From Clitoria ternatea (Eukaryota; Streptophyta; Magnoliopsida; Fabales; Fabaceae), in the NCBI GenBank assembly GCA_037962975.1, contig CM075675.1, positions 29,080,501 to 29,144,500 on the forward strand: a stretch of DNA of 64,000 bases, in the 5' to 3' direction. The notes under the pieces are model-generated. The model was given only the letters and a program-made list of their open reading frames with translations, ran no database searches and was not told the DNA's origin. Shown here in pieces: positions 34,161-46,610 of the stretch. The first letter of the stretch is position 1; each line of letters begins with the position of its first letter. Position numbers and translations under genes: made by a program.

Positions 34161-34835
34161 ATCTCAATCGTAAGAGTACGGATTGAGTCTTCAAAGACTT
34201 CCATCATAAGGATGATGATGGGAATTGTCCGCGCCAGGTGTTACCTCGTCAATTCACAGAATATGTGATTGAGAGCATCCGTCCTGGGGGAGTGTATCTC
34301 AATCGTAAGAGTACGGATTGAGTCTTCAAAGACTTCCATCATAAGGATGATGATGGGAATTGTCCGCGCCAGGAGTTACCTCGTCAATTCACAGAATATG
34401 TGATTGAGAGCATCCGTCCTGGGGGAGTGTATCTCAATCGTAAGAGTACGGATTGAGTCTTCAAAGACTTCCATCATAAGGATGATGATGGGAATTGTCC
34501 GCGCCAGGAGTTACCTCGTCAATTCACAGAATATGTGATTGAGAGCATCCGTCCTGGGGGAGTGTATCTCAATCGTAAGAGTACGGATTGAGTCTTCAAA
34601 GACTTCCATCATAAGGATGATGATGGGAATTGTCCGCGCCAGGAGTTACCTCGTCAATTCACAGAATATGTGATTGAGAGCATCCGTCCTGGGGGAGTGT
34701 ATCTCAATCATAAGAGTACGGATTGAGTCTTCAAATACTTCCATCATAAGGATGATGATGGGAATTGTCCGCGCCAGGAGTTACCTCGTCAATTCACAGA
34801 ATATGTGATTGAGAGCATCCGTCCTGGGGAAATTA
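34161..34835 (-). repeat. 135-bp tandem array, five units
   Basis: Unit starts ATCTCAATCGTAAGAGTACG at 34161, 34296, 34431, 34566 and 34701, exact 135-bp steps with very few differences. The second half of each unit is a diverged 68-bp monomer of the 32913-33354 array. Confidence 0.95.
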
Positions 34836-34858
34836 GTCTCAATCGTTCTTCTTCAATC

Positions 34859-35330
34859 GGTGTTCAGCCAAACCTACTAACCGTACCCAGAGTTTGGTTT
34901 AATCCTATAATCTGGGCCTTCGAATGGGGTTCGGTGCAATCCTACAACCCATTTCCTGAGGTTCGGTTTAATCCTACAACTCAGGTCTTCACCGACGTTC
35001 GGCCAAACCTTCTAATCGTACTCGGAGTTCGGTTCAATCCTACAATCCGAGCCTTCACCGGTGTTCAGCCAAACTTACTAACCGTACCCAGAGTTCGGTT
35101 TAATCCTACAATCTGGGCCTTCGAATGGGGTTCGGTGCAATCCTACAACCCATTTCCTGAGGTTCGGTTTAATCCTACAACTCAGGTCTTCACCGACGTT
35201 CGGCCAAATCTACTAATCGTACTCGGAGTTCGGTTCAATCCTACAATCCGAGCCTTCACCGGTGTTCAGCCAAACTTACTAACCGTACCCAGAGTTCGGT
35301 TTAATCCTACAATCTGGGCCTTCGAATGGG
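34859..35330 (-). repeat. 201-bp tandem array
   Basis: GGTGTTCAGCCAAAC recurs at 34859, 35060 and 35261, exact 201-bp steps (2.4 units). Because 201 is a multiple of three, the plus strand stays open for 188 codons; I regard that as a by-product of the repeat. Confidence 0.93.
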
Positions 35331-35532
35331 GTGATTCACCCAGTTGTACCTTCGAAGAGGTTCATCGCTAACAACGGATACATTGTTAGGATCATCCGTC
35401 CTGAAAGTATCTTGTCACAACAGTGTTGTGCATCGAATAAAATCATAAAGACAATGGGTGAATCATTTAGAGTATTTCATTAATTATGAATTACAAAAGA
35501 GAGAAAGAGAGATGAGTCGGGGTTATGACTCA

Positions 35533-36555
35533 TTAGACCTTCTTGGTAAAACCCGATCTGGATCTGCTCTTATCACTCCGTTGTAACGTTGGGGATTTCT
35601 CTCTTGCCACTGTTGCTTCCAAGTGTATTTCAATGCTCACATACTTGGATGCTTTCCTCCTGAATTCTTCGAAATTCACTGGAGGATTCTTTGCCAATGA
35701 CATGGCAAAAGCAGAGCTTGGTTGCAAAGCTTCTATTGCTATGTGCAATTGAAGTGCTTCTGCCAAGTTTGGAACAACAGCTGTTTCCTTGTGAAACCTC
35801 TTCAAGAAGTCCTTGAGAGTTTCATGCTCCCCTTGCCTAATCTGAGCCAAGGTATGAGATGTTCAGGGAATATCACTGGAAATGACAAAGTGGTCCACAA
35901 ACGCTGTTGCCATTTCTTCCCATGAGTTAATGGAACCTGATGGTAGCTTCCTGAACCAGCTAAGGGCATCATCAACAAGAGTCCGAGGGAACATCCTGCA
36001 CATGACATCTTCATCTGCCCCCAGGTACATGGCTTCGAGTGTATAAGCATCAAGATGCTTAGTAGGATCAGTTTCACCACTGTATTTTTCTATAGAGAGA
36101 GGTTGAGTAGTCTGTAGGTGCTTAGGGATGCGTACACTCATAAGTCTCCTTGAAAAAGGGACTGTGAGCTTATAAGTTACTGGAGAGGCTGTCATCAGCC
36201 TCCTCTTCCCTTTAACAACTCTCTTATCAGAATCGTGGATCTGTTCCTTCCCTTCAAATGTGGGGATATTTGAATACTGGGGGGTAGAGGATTTTTCTCC
36301 CTCGGTTGTGTGATGTGTCCCCTTGATCAGAGACATGGCTCTCTCCTCCACGCTCTTTTTTTCACGTTTCAATTCCATCAGTTCCTCCATCAACCTTCTT
36401 ATCATCTCATCTTTTAGATTTGGTGCTGAAACCTGCACCATTCTTCTTGAACTTTCCACAGGCGACTCGAGAGCTAAGTGCCTGTTCACTGGTTGTTCCT
36501 GGGCAGTGATGTCTTCCACGTGCCCATCTGGTTGGTTTCTCCCATTGCCTTCCAT
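35533..36555 (-). pseudogene. Tat-type gag with one in-frame stop
   Basis: ATG 36555 opens a 341-codon frame. A variable N-terminus with a charged helix (MIRRLMEELMELKREKK, about 50-66) is followed by the Tat gag core: VPFSRRLMSVRIPKHLQ, YSGETDPTKHLDAYTLEAMY, CRMFPRTLVDDALSWFRKLP, INSWEEMATAFVDHF. A TGA at 35863-35865 falls inside the core, and the frame then continues as LAQIRQGEHETLKDFLKRFH to the stop at 35533. The family normally has a zinc knuckle and protease after this; here the frame ends in a basic tail. The gag forms the virus-like particle. With pol absent, movement would depend on a related autonomous element. The stop could reflect C-to-T decay of a CGA codon. Confidence 0.85.
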
Positions 36556-36622
36556 GATAAGAGACCAGACTTCTTAAACGAGAAGTGGGAATAACTTTAA
36601 CGTGTCCCACTGGGCGTGCCAA

Positions 36623-37351
36623 TGATCTGTCCTGAACCGAGGTCTAGAGATCCGGACTCAAGTCAGTCACGAATAGTATATAAATACCGTACAGATGACC
36701 GGATGTATGAGTATCCGGTGTAAATATCCGTTGTCCTTGAGCGAAGAGAGCGGACTGGGCGTCCTGGAGGTCCTTCACACCGACCTAACGCGTTGAAGTG
36801 GGCGAATGGTGGTGTCACCTGCAAAGATTCTCCGACGCTCAAGTCAGTGATGATATTCCAAGTAAGGAATGTATTTCAGAGAGTAATCGTTCATCAAATC
36901 AGTTGAAGATCCCTTACTTCATTAATGAAATGAGTTCATATACCTGATTGGCTCATTTTTCGAGGACTTGTTAGTGGGGAACCACTAACTCCCATTAGCA
37001 TTATTTTATTGCGCACTTACCAGCATGATTGGGTCAAGTGGCTATTTTATATTGAGCATGGAGAATATAGACTAGGATTAGGGAACAAGTTGACCATCCC
37101 CGTGAGCAGAATTTGGCTCGTAGTGCAGGGAATTATTGATCGATCCCTGTAGCAATAATCCTTGTCTTGAGCGCAGTGACGTGTGTGTTGTCCGGTGTCA
37201 TGGTGTTATCCTGAACAACTGGTATAGGGAGAACGCCTGATATGGAATCACAGTCCGGATGTATACCGATGAGACCGGTTACACGTTGATGTCTTGACAA
37301 AGACGTTGAAATATATCTTGCAGATCAGATACCGGTATTGAGACCGGATCA
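36623..37351 (-). repeat. 5' LTR of the gag-only Tat element
   Basis: 729 bp, the partner of 31230-31958. On the minus strand it contains CTTGAGCGTCGGAGAAT, a block shared with the LTRs at 43005 and 61380. Confidence 0.92.
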
Positions 37352-37581
37352 ATAAATATACAACTCATTCATTAAGCCATAACAGAAAAACATTTACTAA
37401 GCTTTTTGTAATCTTTTCTCTTTTCCATAATAATCGTAATGACTTAAGCATCAGAACCCCTTTTGCAGACCACGGTTGGAGTAAACTTACATCAATTCCT
37501 TAGCGCGAAGAGCACAGAGTTCCCATGAGACATATTTGACACCGTTATTAAAGGATAACTTTGTACCCCGTACACCGATCA

Positions 37582-38529
37582 GACTAAAATACACATTATA
37601 TTTTTTATATATGAAGTAAATTTATAAAATTAAAATATTTTAAAATTAACCTTGATATACAAAATTGATGGTTAATTTTATTTTGTGAGGATATCTCTAT
37701 AAATAAATGCTTATTATAGATTTGTAAAATTTTTGGTCTCCCTATCTTTTCTTTTCTTTTTCATAATTTAGCTTATTAGAGTCAACAATGGAGGAGATAA
37801 TCTATTCTTGTTGTATTGTATCATGTAGCAAATGTATGCAGATAATCTATTCATAGATTAGGGATCCTTCCAATATTATTATGCGATAAATTGAAAATTT
37901 TAACACGTAATTATAAATAATTTTAAGTTTTAAAATTCTATTAGAAACCATAACCAAAGAACAGGAGAACATTGAGGGTTAAACTGCTTGTGAACATCCT
38001 AGACGACTTTGGAGGCTATAGTTGAAAAAATAAGAGAAAGTGAGGAATGATGAACTGTACACGTGTGACATCTTTGGTTACTGAGTTAACAATTTTTCAA
38101 ATTTGGTTTAGTTATTGATAGTTTTTTAATCTCTTAGTAAAATATATTATCAATATAAAATATTATGTAAGATTAATTATTGTATAATTATATTTTACAA
38201 TTTTATTTTTACAACTAACTATCCGATATTAATCTTTTCCTTTCTTATAAGATAACTACATGCAATGTGAAAAATGATAGTTCAAATATTTTAAAAGTTG
38301 TTTAATTTGTTAAAATGATATTAGTTTTCCCTTTTAATTATAAAATTACAACCTCACTTTTAAAAAAAATATAAGAAATAGTAAAAATATAAATAAAATG
38401 TTTTCGATAATTCTTATGCAGTTTTTTAAAACAAATAATTTAAAGTAAAAATAGGAAAAAAACTGTTATTAAACTAAATAACTTCTTAGTCAACTTATGG
38501 TAGAATAAAAATAAGTTATTAATGAGAAT
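37582..38529. other. Intergenic, AT-rich; nothing recognised
   Basis: No gene, RNA or element boundary is seen. Confidence 0.6.
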
Positions 38530-41500
38530 TGTAACATCCTAATCTTATTAGTGGTTAATTTTTATATTAATTAATAATTAAATTAAGTTGTTATAATTAA
38601 TTAATTAAAAATTATTTGAAATTACTTTTGTGTCATTGCTTTTATTAACTTTCAATTACACATTTTAATTCCTCTCCACTTCAGTTCACGTACATGCAAA
38701 AGAAAGGATCAGAGTTTGCCATTTCCCTTTCCCTCCCGCGGTTTCGACATCATCATACCAATCCTTTCCTTCTTCCTTTCTCAATTTCTTCAATTAAGAC
38801 AAGATTGCATGTTCCTCTTCACGTGACAACCATTGTTGTTGAAGAAGGAAGCTTCAATTTTCTTGATTTTGGGAGTTAAGGTTCCATTTGAACCCATTTT
38901 TGCTACTTGTGGAATTCTTGAATCCTACCTTCAATGCCTTCCATTTTATTGAATTCAGAAGCGTTTTGGAGTTGTTCTTGTTGTAGACAGCATTTATAGC
39001 TTTGGGGTTTCGATTTCCTTTCATTTCGGTAAGCTCCGAAATTACCCTTTTATTTTCTTGTTCCAATTTTGCAAATTTGGGCTTTGAATATATGTGTTTT
39101 ATGAATTTTTGGGAGTTATAAGTTAGTTTAAATTCATGGGCAGCGTTGGTACTTCATAGTTCTTGGTTATCTATCATTTTGGAAACAATTTGGAGCTTGG
39201 GTTTGGTTGGAAGCAAGTACCTTCATCGAATATCATGCAAATTGGTGATTTTAGTCTTCGAATACAATTGTGATAACGTTTAAATTAGTAAAAGTAAATA
39301 TTTATGGTTTTAAGAATTTTTGAGTTTATGTGGTTGTGATCAAAGAGTGACGGAATGCTTTGAGAGCTTCTGGAATCGTTAATTCTAGATAGGGGGAGTA
39401 TTTATATTTTAAATGTATGGTTTATAGATGAGTTAATGGTATATTTGTATGTTTATGGTTTGTGGATTATGGAATTTTATAATGAAATGTTGTTATTAAT
39501 GATGATTTGGATTATATAATTAATGATTTATTGGCATCATACCCCCTTTAGTATGTTATGAGAATAATTGTTTATTATTGTAAATTCTGTCCATGTTAGT
39601 ATGTTGATAATTGCATGAGATTGTAATAACATGTGGAAATTATGATGTTTGATGCATTAGTTGCACTGGTTAGACTTTGGATAGCTTAATTGAGGAATTG
39701 AAATGAGAAAAGGATTGTTGAATTGCATAATATGGTATTGATAGAAAGGGATGACCCGGGGATGGTCATAAACCATGTGATGGTGATTTCAATTCTACGG
39801 ATTCTTGGCTAGGTTTTGTGAGAGTCTGTGATTACCGTTAGAGCTAGAGTTAAGTCTCGAGACGTCACGAGGTGACCGATATCACATGGGAAGGGCTAAA
39901 GAAGTGAGGCTGGTATGGAATCTATAGTTGAAATCCCATATGTTTAGTTGGATCCACACACATATGCATTAGCATATAGTATTTGATTATATTAAAGCTT
40001 TGGATAGCTTATGTTATCATTGATATGTGGAATATCTAATGGAATGTGAATTGTGTTGAATGACAATGAATTATGATTGAAATTGTAATATATTGATGTA
40101 TAATGTGGAATTGGATAGGTTGGAATCCGATTCAATAACTGTCATTTAATATATAATATGCTTACCCCTATTATGTGGTTATCTTTTCAGTGGGTTTGGA
40201 CCGTGATGGTGATTGGTGAGGAGTCACCATACTTGTGCAGGAGCTATTGCATATATTGTATATAAACTGTATAGCTTTTGGTAGTATAGCCTTGGCCGGC
40301 TCATTGTATATAGTCATATTTTGATGATTCTGTATATAATATATAGTGGATTTTAGGTAGCTGACGACTTCACTGGAAATCTAGTTTATATTTTGGATAT
40401 TGGATTTCATGTATATGATGATGATGTAGTTTTATTTTGATACTTAGATGTAGTTGACCATCGATGGTCCCATATAGTTGTATTTGATGCATTATGTCCA
40501 GGAATTGAGATTTGGTATCCTTGATGCATCACATGATTGATATGAGCAAGAATTGTACATGCACTGCACTTGAATGGATTGTGCATTGGAACATAATGTA
40601 ATTGTTGAGAATTGGAAATATGATGATTGTAGTGAAAATTATGCATAAAACATGAACCAGAGAGGTCATATTGCATTCTGTGAGGTTTGGATACCTCTGG
40701 ATGGTTCCAATAGGTTATGTACATGATTTAGGACTTTTGTGTTTTGGAATGGACCAATTTTATTAAGAAATGAAGCTTGAGTTGCATGTTCAAGTCTTGA
40801 AACGGTCAAATTTCATTTTTGTGCATATCTTGGCCATACATGGGAATTTGCACGAGTGGACTGCGCCAATAGTTCTAGAATGGCAAAACATAGTGCCCAT
40901 GAAGTTTCATAGCAATCAGAGTGAAAACAAGCAAAATAGGTAGGCTGGCAGTTGATTTTGAGGTTTAAGTGCTGATATTTTCGCTCATATGTGTATTTTG
41001 GGGGTGTTTTTTGGACAAATCTCGCTCAAGAAAGGATGATCTTGCTCAAGCGAGTGTCAAATGGTTAGTTTCTACCAAATTTTTGTTCAAGCGAAAATAC
41101 TTTCGCTTGAGCGAGCCTTACAGGTGTTGTTTATGTCAAATTCTCGCTTAAGCGAGAGCTCGAATGAAAATCTTGTTTAAGTGAGCTAATTTTCACTTAA
41201 GCGAGATTTGATTCAGTTTTTTCTTCCTTCACAAAAGTTGTAGATAATTTTATCGTGGTCTTTTTGCCATTGGAACCACGTCAATCGGAGATCGGTAATC
41301 TGAGTTATGCCCAAAATACTACAGGGTGTTCAGACTAAAAATTTTAGATAAGCTAGTTCTACAATTTCATGAATTAGGCAGTCTCGGGGGCATAATTGAC
41401 CCTCAACTTCTTCATAACAATTGTAGGTATTTACGTTACGAAGGTGTACCAATTGAATTCATCTTGATTGAAGTTTAGCTTTTATTTGACACAAATTAGT

Positions 41501-41670
41501 GAGTTGTGCGCAGAGAACCGACATGTTGAAAATTTTCTTTAAACAATTTTGGAACTCCCAATCCTAAGATGTATATTATTAGAGACCTGCAGAGTCATGT
41601 AGAGACATCCTAGGATGGATGTGAGAAAATTTGAAAAAATTTCTATCTATTTTTATTAATTAGTGTGACA
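38530..41670 (+). mobile_element. Solo LTR, Tekay-like
   Basis: It begins TGTAACATCC and ends GTGTGACA, with perfect 5-bp duplication AGAAT on both sides (38525-38529 and 41671-41675). Internal order resembles the 277-2710 LTR: an AT-rich start, a pyrimidine-rich leader-like zone (about 38660-38830), a GTGGGTTTGGACC-type zone near the 3' third, and no coding domain. The 3' terminus is no longer a clean inverse of the 5' terminus. It contains a cluster of palindromes (41020-41215). Confidence 0.75.
41020..41215. repeat. Cluster of CTCGCTTAAGCGAG-type palindromes
   Basis: At least five variants occur in under 200 bp: CTTGCTCAAGCGAG, TTCGCTTGAGCGAG, CTCGCTTAAGCGAGAG, CTTGTTTAAGTGAG and TCACTTAAGCGAGA. 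Each is a near-perfect 14-bp palindrome. Confidence 0.8.
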
Positions 41671-41675
41671 AGAAT

Positions 41676-42529
41676 CCAGATATACTTATTTTTCTTAATT
41701 CATAATTCAATTATCTTTTTCTCATACAAATTACCAATAAACTATCACATTATACTGACTCATTAAATATAAAATAATAATAATAAGTGATAATATATTT
41801 TATTATAATTAACTCTCTTTTCCTATCCATCAACCAAGGCCCTTACGATTCTTGCATTGAAATGTCTTTATAGTGCGTCCAACATATATGTGCATAAACC
41901 ATCACCTTTTATTCTAAAAATGCTTCTACAGTTTCAACTTAAAAATCCCGCATAAGTTCTTATGCATTTTAGTCAACTATTGATAAAAAAAAAAAAACCT
42001 GCATGAAACTTCAATCCCTTATTGCACACTTTATTATAAACGAAATTGATACATACTTTATTATTAAAAAAATTCAGGTTTAATTATATTTTCAGTTTCT
42101 TTCCTTTTTATGATTTTAGTCCTTTATGTAGTTTTAGTTATTCAACTTTTCAAATTTTTACTAAACTACATGCAATGACATGTGACGTGTCATCATTCAA
42201 GTTAGGAATCTATTAAAAATCTAACGAGAATGATATAAAGTCTGCTGAGATTAGGATATAATTAAGCCAAACAAAATGATCATATGTGAAAAAAATAAAG
42301 TGTGGTGAGATTAGGAAAGAGAAGAGCATGTGCAGAGACCCATAACATAACACTGAGGTTCATGAATGTGGGAAGGCTAAAAAAGAGAAAACACACACAC
42401 ATCCTGTCCCTTTGGATTGGATCAGATCACAATCTCATCATCTCGACTCTCCTCAACGAAAATCTTTTTAAGTGTGGGTTTACGATGCAGTTAATATTAA
42501 CCGTAATTTTTTTTCTTAAATTCAATTGA
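41676..42529. other. Intergenic; part resembles a foldback-element arm
   Basis: 42070-42160 (GGTTTAATTATATTTTCAGT, then alternating T-rich text) looks like one arm of the same foldback family as 48961-49348. A TGACGTGTCA-type box is at about 42180. No gene is seen. Confidence 0.4.
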
Positions 42530-43880
42530 TTTGAACATTAAATTATAAAAATTGTCAACTTTTAAAATTGTAAAATAAAAAATTATAGTTTTTAATGTGT
42601 TTCAGTTTAGTCTATAGTTCTTCCTTCTAGAATCGAACTAAATTGTATTTTCATATACCTTATTTACTATTATATCTTTTAAAATCAATTTTGTTTAAGG
42701 TAAATTAAATAAACTCAATTTGTAATCTTTTAACCAATAAAAGTATATAGAGTCGATTTTGTTAAGAGTCAATTGAGTAAAATTACAAAATTAACAATAT
42801 TTTTAATACTGCAATTTTATACAATTTGTTACATAGCCTTATGATCTAATATATTGTAACATTAATTGATAATTTTTTGGACAAAATTAATTAAATTATA
42901 ATTTTTTTAGAAAAAATAAGAATAACAATCACATCAACCAAACTAAACTGCAATGATGAGATTTAGTAACCTTTAATTTTCATAATATTTTTGTCTAATC
43001 AAACTGATCCGGTCTGGATACCGGTCTCTAAAGTTATAACGTCAGAATGACTTTATGAGGAGGAAATCGGTGTCACAGTTCGGGCAGCACCACACCGGAT
43101 ATCCGCTCTTATCCAATCAGACGTTCTATTCGCTCTCTTTACCATGGATACTTCACTCGTTATCCCTGAACGTCTATATAGCCGTTAGTCTCTCAGTCAC
43201 AGCGAGATAAGAATTCCTAATAACTTATCAGCGAAGATACTCCATGTAGCAGAATATGTCATATCAATGGCCTCAAAGAGCAAGTACATGTGTCAGCAGA
43301 TTATGCGAAAAGGTGATTATCCTCCATCCTCCCCATAGGATCGTACTCTGATAATTGACCTACCCTCCTGACACATTCTGAGTGCTGAGCCACTTTGATT
43401 GACACACTTCACACGCTATCAGAGCCCAAGGGCCCACTTGCATCCAATGATTCATTTCCTACGTTCAACTATAAATAGCCTGATCTAAAACACATGCAAG
43501 GTTACGTTGTCCTAACTCACTTTTTACTATTGTATCGCTTGAGCATTCACTGAGTTCTTACACTCTTCTAACTTGAGCGTCGGAGAATCTTCACAGGTGG
43601 CACCACCTTTCGCCCCCCTTCAACGCGAAACGCTGATGTGAAGGATCTCCAGGACAACAAGACCGGTTTCTCCCACTGAGAGGCCGGATTTCCATATCGG
43701 ATATTCACTGCTCCGGTGTGCAAACCCTAAAACACCTGCACTCTTGTGACTGATCCCACACCGGATCCTTGACCCCGGTTCAGACCAGTTCACAAACAAA
43801 TTTGTAAATATTTTTTACAAGTGATTATCTTTTTTTTTAAAACTGAACCAAACTATACTAAAAACACCCGTAATCTTAAG
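42530..43880. repeat. Dispersed repeat family, copy B, split by a solo LTR
   Basis: 42530-43004 and 43798-43880 together match 14172-14805 in order. The insertion 43005-43792 separates them. Confidence 0.55.
43005..43792 (+). mobile_element. Solo LTR of a Tat-type element
   Basis: 788 bp from TGATCCGGTCTGGATACCGG to GACCAGTTCA, flanked by perfect CAAAC duplications (43000-43004 and 43793-43797). Both ends and the internal block CTTGAGCGTCGGAGAAT match the LTRs of 31230-37351 read on the minus strand. A TATA box TATAAATA lies at 43470-43477. Confidence 0.85.
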
Positions 43881-44874
43881 AATATTATTTAAGAAAAATT
43901 AATTTTTTGTTAAAAATTATATAAAATTATTTAAAAATTTAGAATAAATGAATTTTAATGATATTTTAAATAAAACTTTTTTTTTATCTTTCTTAATCAA
44001 TGCTCTTCTTATGTAGGGGTTAACATTTTGAAAAAAAATAATGTCCCCTTCTCACACTTTCCGCTACCAATGTCCTAATCATTAATCAAACGGCCCACAA
44101 CTGCGATCCAACCTTATAATCAATGTACCTTGTTGTATTCTATCATTATCTCACAATTTCCCAATTTTTTTACAAATTTTCTTCTCTTTCCTTTTGTCAT
44201 CTATGAATACCAAGCGAGCTCTTTTTTATCTCCCTCTCTCTACCGTTGTTGCTTTGATTCATTCACCAATTTTTCTGTCTTCCATTTTCTTCCTCTTCTC
44301 TCACAGGAGCCTCTGAGACAGCTCAGGTACTCTCTCTACCCTTGTGTGTTTCTCTGGGAAAAACAACAATTTTTCAAAGTTTTTGTTTCTATTTATTCAA
44401 GATCTCAAAGTTTGAGCCTTTTTGTGTGTCTCTATGTGCTGGAAGCGATTTTAGAAAACGGGTCTTTGTATATTTGGTTAAAATTATAATAGCAAGTTCT
44501 AAGCTTTTTGTGGGGTTCTTCACGTTTATGAAAAAAAGGAAACATTGAGCAAATGGTTTTTCTTTTCTTTCTTAATTTTTGTGGGTTCATGATTTTGTTA
44601 AGATTTGTGAGCATAAAACCGAGATTTTGAAAAAGTTAATGATGATTTGTTAATATCAAACTATGGAAAAAAGGAAACTTGAGCAAATGGGTCCTTTTGT
44701 TTCCTTCTAAATTTTCACGGGTTCAGGATTCCATTAGACTTGCTTAAATTTTGTTAAGATGGGACAGCAAAAAAAAGGAAGAGCTTTGGAGAAAATAATG
44801 ATGTTTTTTTTTAATGCTGCAGGTGTTCCTTGTCAAGATCCTTGGTTTTGAGGTGTGAAAAGAGGGAGAGAAAA

Positions 44875-45701
44875 ATGAATCCGTGTGGATATCAACAGAA
44901 GAAGGCTTTGACAACCTGCGAGGATATGAGGAAGATGGAATCAGTGATTTGTCCTAAACCTCGTCGCTTGAACCATTCAACCTTTGATATCCACCACACC
45001 AGACCCTTCAGGCCACCCTTTATCAAGTATTTACCAAACTTGTAAAAAAAAAAATCTTTATTTCTATTGTTGATTGTTTTTCCATCAATTCATTAGGTAA
45101 AAATTCTAACTTTATGTTCATGGCTACAAAAATAATTTCCAGCCACCAATCAGAGATGGAAGAAGATTCAGGTGTTGGAGCTGAGCTTCTGGATATCATC
45201 CTCCCTAAGGTTATTTTCTGTTTCATCTTTCATGTTAATTATCTTCAATCAAAATATATTATTGTTGGTCCATGTGATTCCTATGAGATGATGACGTCTC
45301 TATGATGTTGTTGATTGAAAGTAATATGATATCTGAGCAAAGATTGCTTCAATTTTGATTTTTTGTTTTGTGTGTATATGCAGGGAAGTTGCTATCCTGA
45401 GAGAGCTGGGGGCCAAATGGCATCATCACCACCATTCTTTTGTGGATCTCCACCTAGTAGGGCTTCAAACCCTGTGATCCAAGATGAACAATTTGGTGTT
45501 GGTAATAATAATAATTATAATTATAACTATAATAATAATAATGGGAATTTTGGTCAATTTTCCTTGGCACCCTCTTCACCATCTTCGGCTAGAGGGTGTG
45601 TTAGGGTGAAATTTGGTCACACACCAGCTACTGTGAGGATTGAAGGTTTTGATTGCCTCAGCAGGGATAGGCGCAATTGCAGCATTTCTGCTGTTGCTTA
45701 A
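44875..45701 (+). CDS. Plant-specific small protein of unknown function (At5g16110-like)
   Basis: Three coding exons (44875-45026, 45143-45209 and 45384-45701) with GT-AG introns join in phase to 178 residues. Landmarks I recall from a conserved plant family of unknown role are the start MNPCGYQQK, the block VICPKPRRL (about 24-32), AELLDIILPKG (about 64-74), SSPPFFCGSPPSRASNPVIQD (about 86-106, the family signature) and the C-terminus VRIEGFDCLSRDRRNCSI. Between signature and C-terminus lies an Asn/Tyr run (about 113-128) encoded by an AAT-type microsatellite, likely variable in length. There is no signal peptide or membrane segment. A leader intron is likely (GT at 44327, AG at 44822), with the first exon starting near 44130-44200. 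It is a well-preserved single-copy host gene. Function is not known to me. Confidence 0.85.
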
Positions 45702-46610
45702 ATTCAATTTCAAACAAAGAAGATTAAAAAAAGAGAGAAAAATCAGAGGATTATTATATATACAAAAAATCACCAAAGTTCTAAGAGCAAAGGAGATTTT
45801 TGGGGGCACCAAGGGGAGGAGCTACTAATCTTTAATTTCACATCTTATTGTATCATATGTATATACTGGTCTCTATGGAAGTGTTGTTAATGCATGTATA
45901 ATTGAGAGATGTGAGAATTTTCAATTTTCTTTTTTATTTAAGGGGTTTTCCTTTTTTGAAGAATAAAGAGAAAAAGAGGGGGACAAATCAAGGGACAAGG
46001 AAAAAAGGCAAGTAAAAGTCTTTGTTCTTCTCTCTTGTTAGGTTTAATATGGGGTCTTAGATTGAAACTTTCATGTATTTTGAGAGAGACTCATATTCCT
46101 CCTATTGTTGTAATTGTAATGTGGAGGAAAGTGAGGATTAATCTTTGGAATCTTTTGTAAGATATATTTTTTGTGGGTGCCCTATTTGTAGGTGTCGCCT
46201 ATTTGATAATATCAAAGAAATATTGTTTATATACCTTTATATACGGTTTTGATCTTCTCTTCTACCATTGAAATGAAAGACAAGGTTGAATATTATTTTG
46301 TACACTCTAATGTCTAGTCAGATTAGTGACAAAGAAATAATTAAAAAATGATACTAATGCTTTTAGGAGAATCTTAGGAAGCTTCATAGAGCATGATATG
46401 GTCAGATTTGGAGGCTATTGTCTATCAATACTTTAATTAATCACTGTCTACAACTAAGATTCAAATTCATTGGATAGGTACTAGACAGCCCATTTCTTTC
46501 TAAACAAATTTCAGCTTAAGATCTTTATTTAACAAGAAATTACACTTACATGTAGATATATGACACAATTTTTTGATTTGATATTTTTGATATAGCTGTA
46601 AATTTAAGAA
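45702..46610. other. 3' flank of the upstream gene and intergenic DNA
   Basis: The first 400 bp probably hold the 3' UTR. No further gene is seen. Confidence 0.5.

Larger units (their letters stand above)
31230..37351 (-). mobile_element. Young Tat-type Ty3/gypsy element with gag only (TR-GAG-like)
   Basis: Two 729-bp LTRs (31230-31958 and 36623-37351) differ at about 14 positions, and flanks ATAAA (31225-31229 and 37352-37356) are a perfect 5-bp duplication. Read on the minus strand, the 5' LTR is followed by TTGGCACGCCCAGTGGGAC, a candidate primer site, then a gag gene. There is no protease, RT or integrase. The remaining 3.5 kb consists of tandem arrays and a short antisense ORF remnant. 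A tract CTAGGGGACATA precedes the 3' LTR. Tat assignment rests on the gag style and on LTR relationship to the 61380 element, which has a Tat-style antisense ORF. About 1.9 percent LTR divergence suggests under a million years at commonly used plant rates. Confidence 0.88.
30899..37581 (+). mobile_element. Older solo LTR interrupted by the Tat element
   Basis: Joining 30899-31229 to 37357-37581 restores a unit of about 556 bp. It starts TGATCTGGTGTGCA and ends TGTACCCCGTACACCGATCA, so the termini are roughly inverted. Across the Tat insertion the text reads ACTATAAATATACAAC, a TATA box, with a plausible leader after it. No 5-bp target duplication is visible (AAAAA versus GACTA). The LTR reading is therefore likely but not certain. 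Confidence 0.5.

Noticed and set aside
34161..34835. CRISPR-like regular array
   Set aside because: The whole 135-bp unit repeats; there are no unique spacers, and the context is a plant retrotransposon.
34805..35371. 188-codon plus-strand open frame with repeated RFNPT-type units
   Set aside because: The 201-bp repeat is a multiple of three, which keeps any initially open frame open. It is antisense to the element and has no domain.
44875..45701. FLZ-type (DUF581) zinc finger gene
   Set aside because: The length and the FFCGSPPSR-type signature looked similar at first, but the paired cysteines of an FLZ finger are missing.
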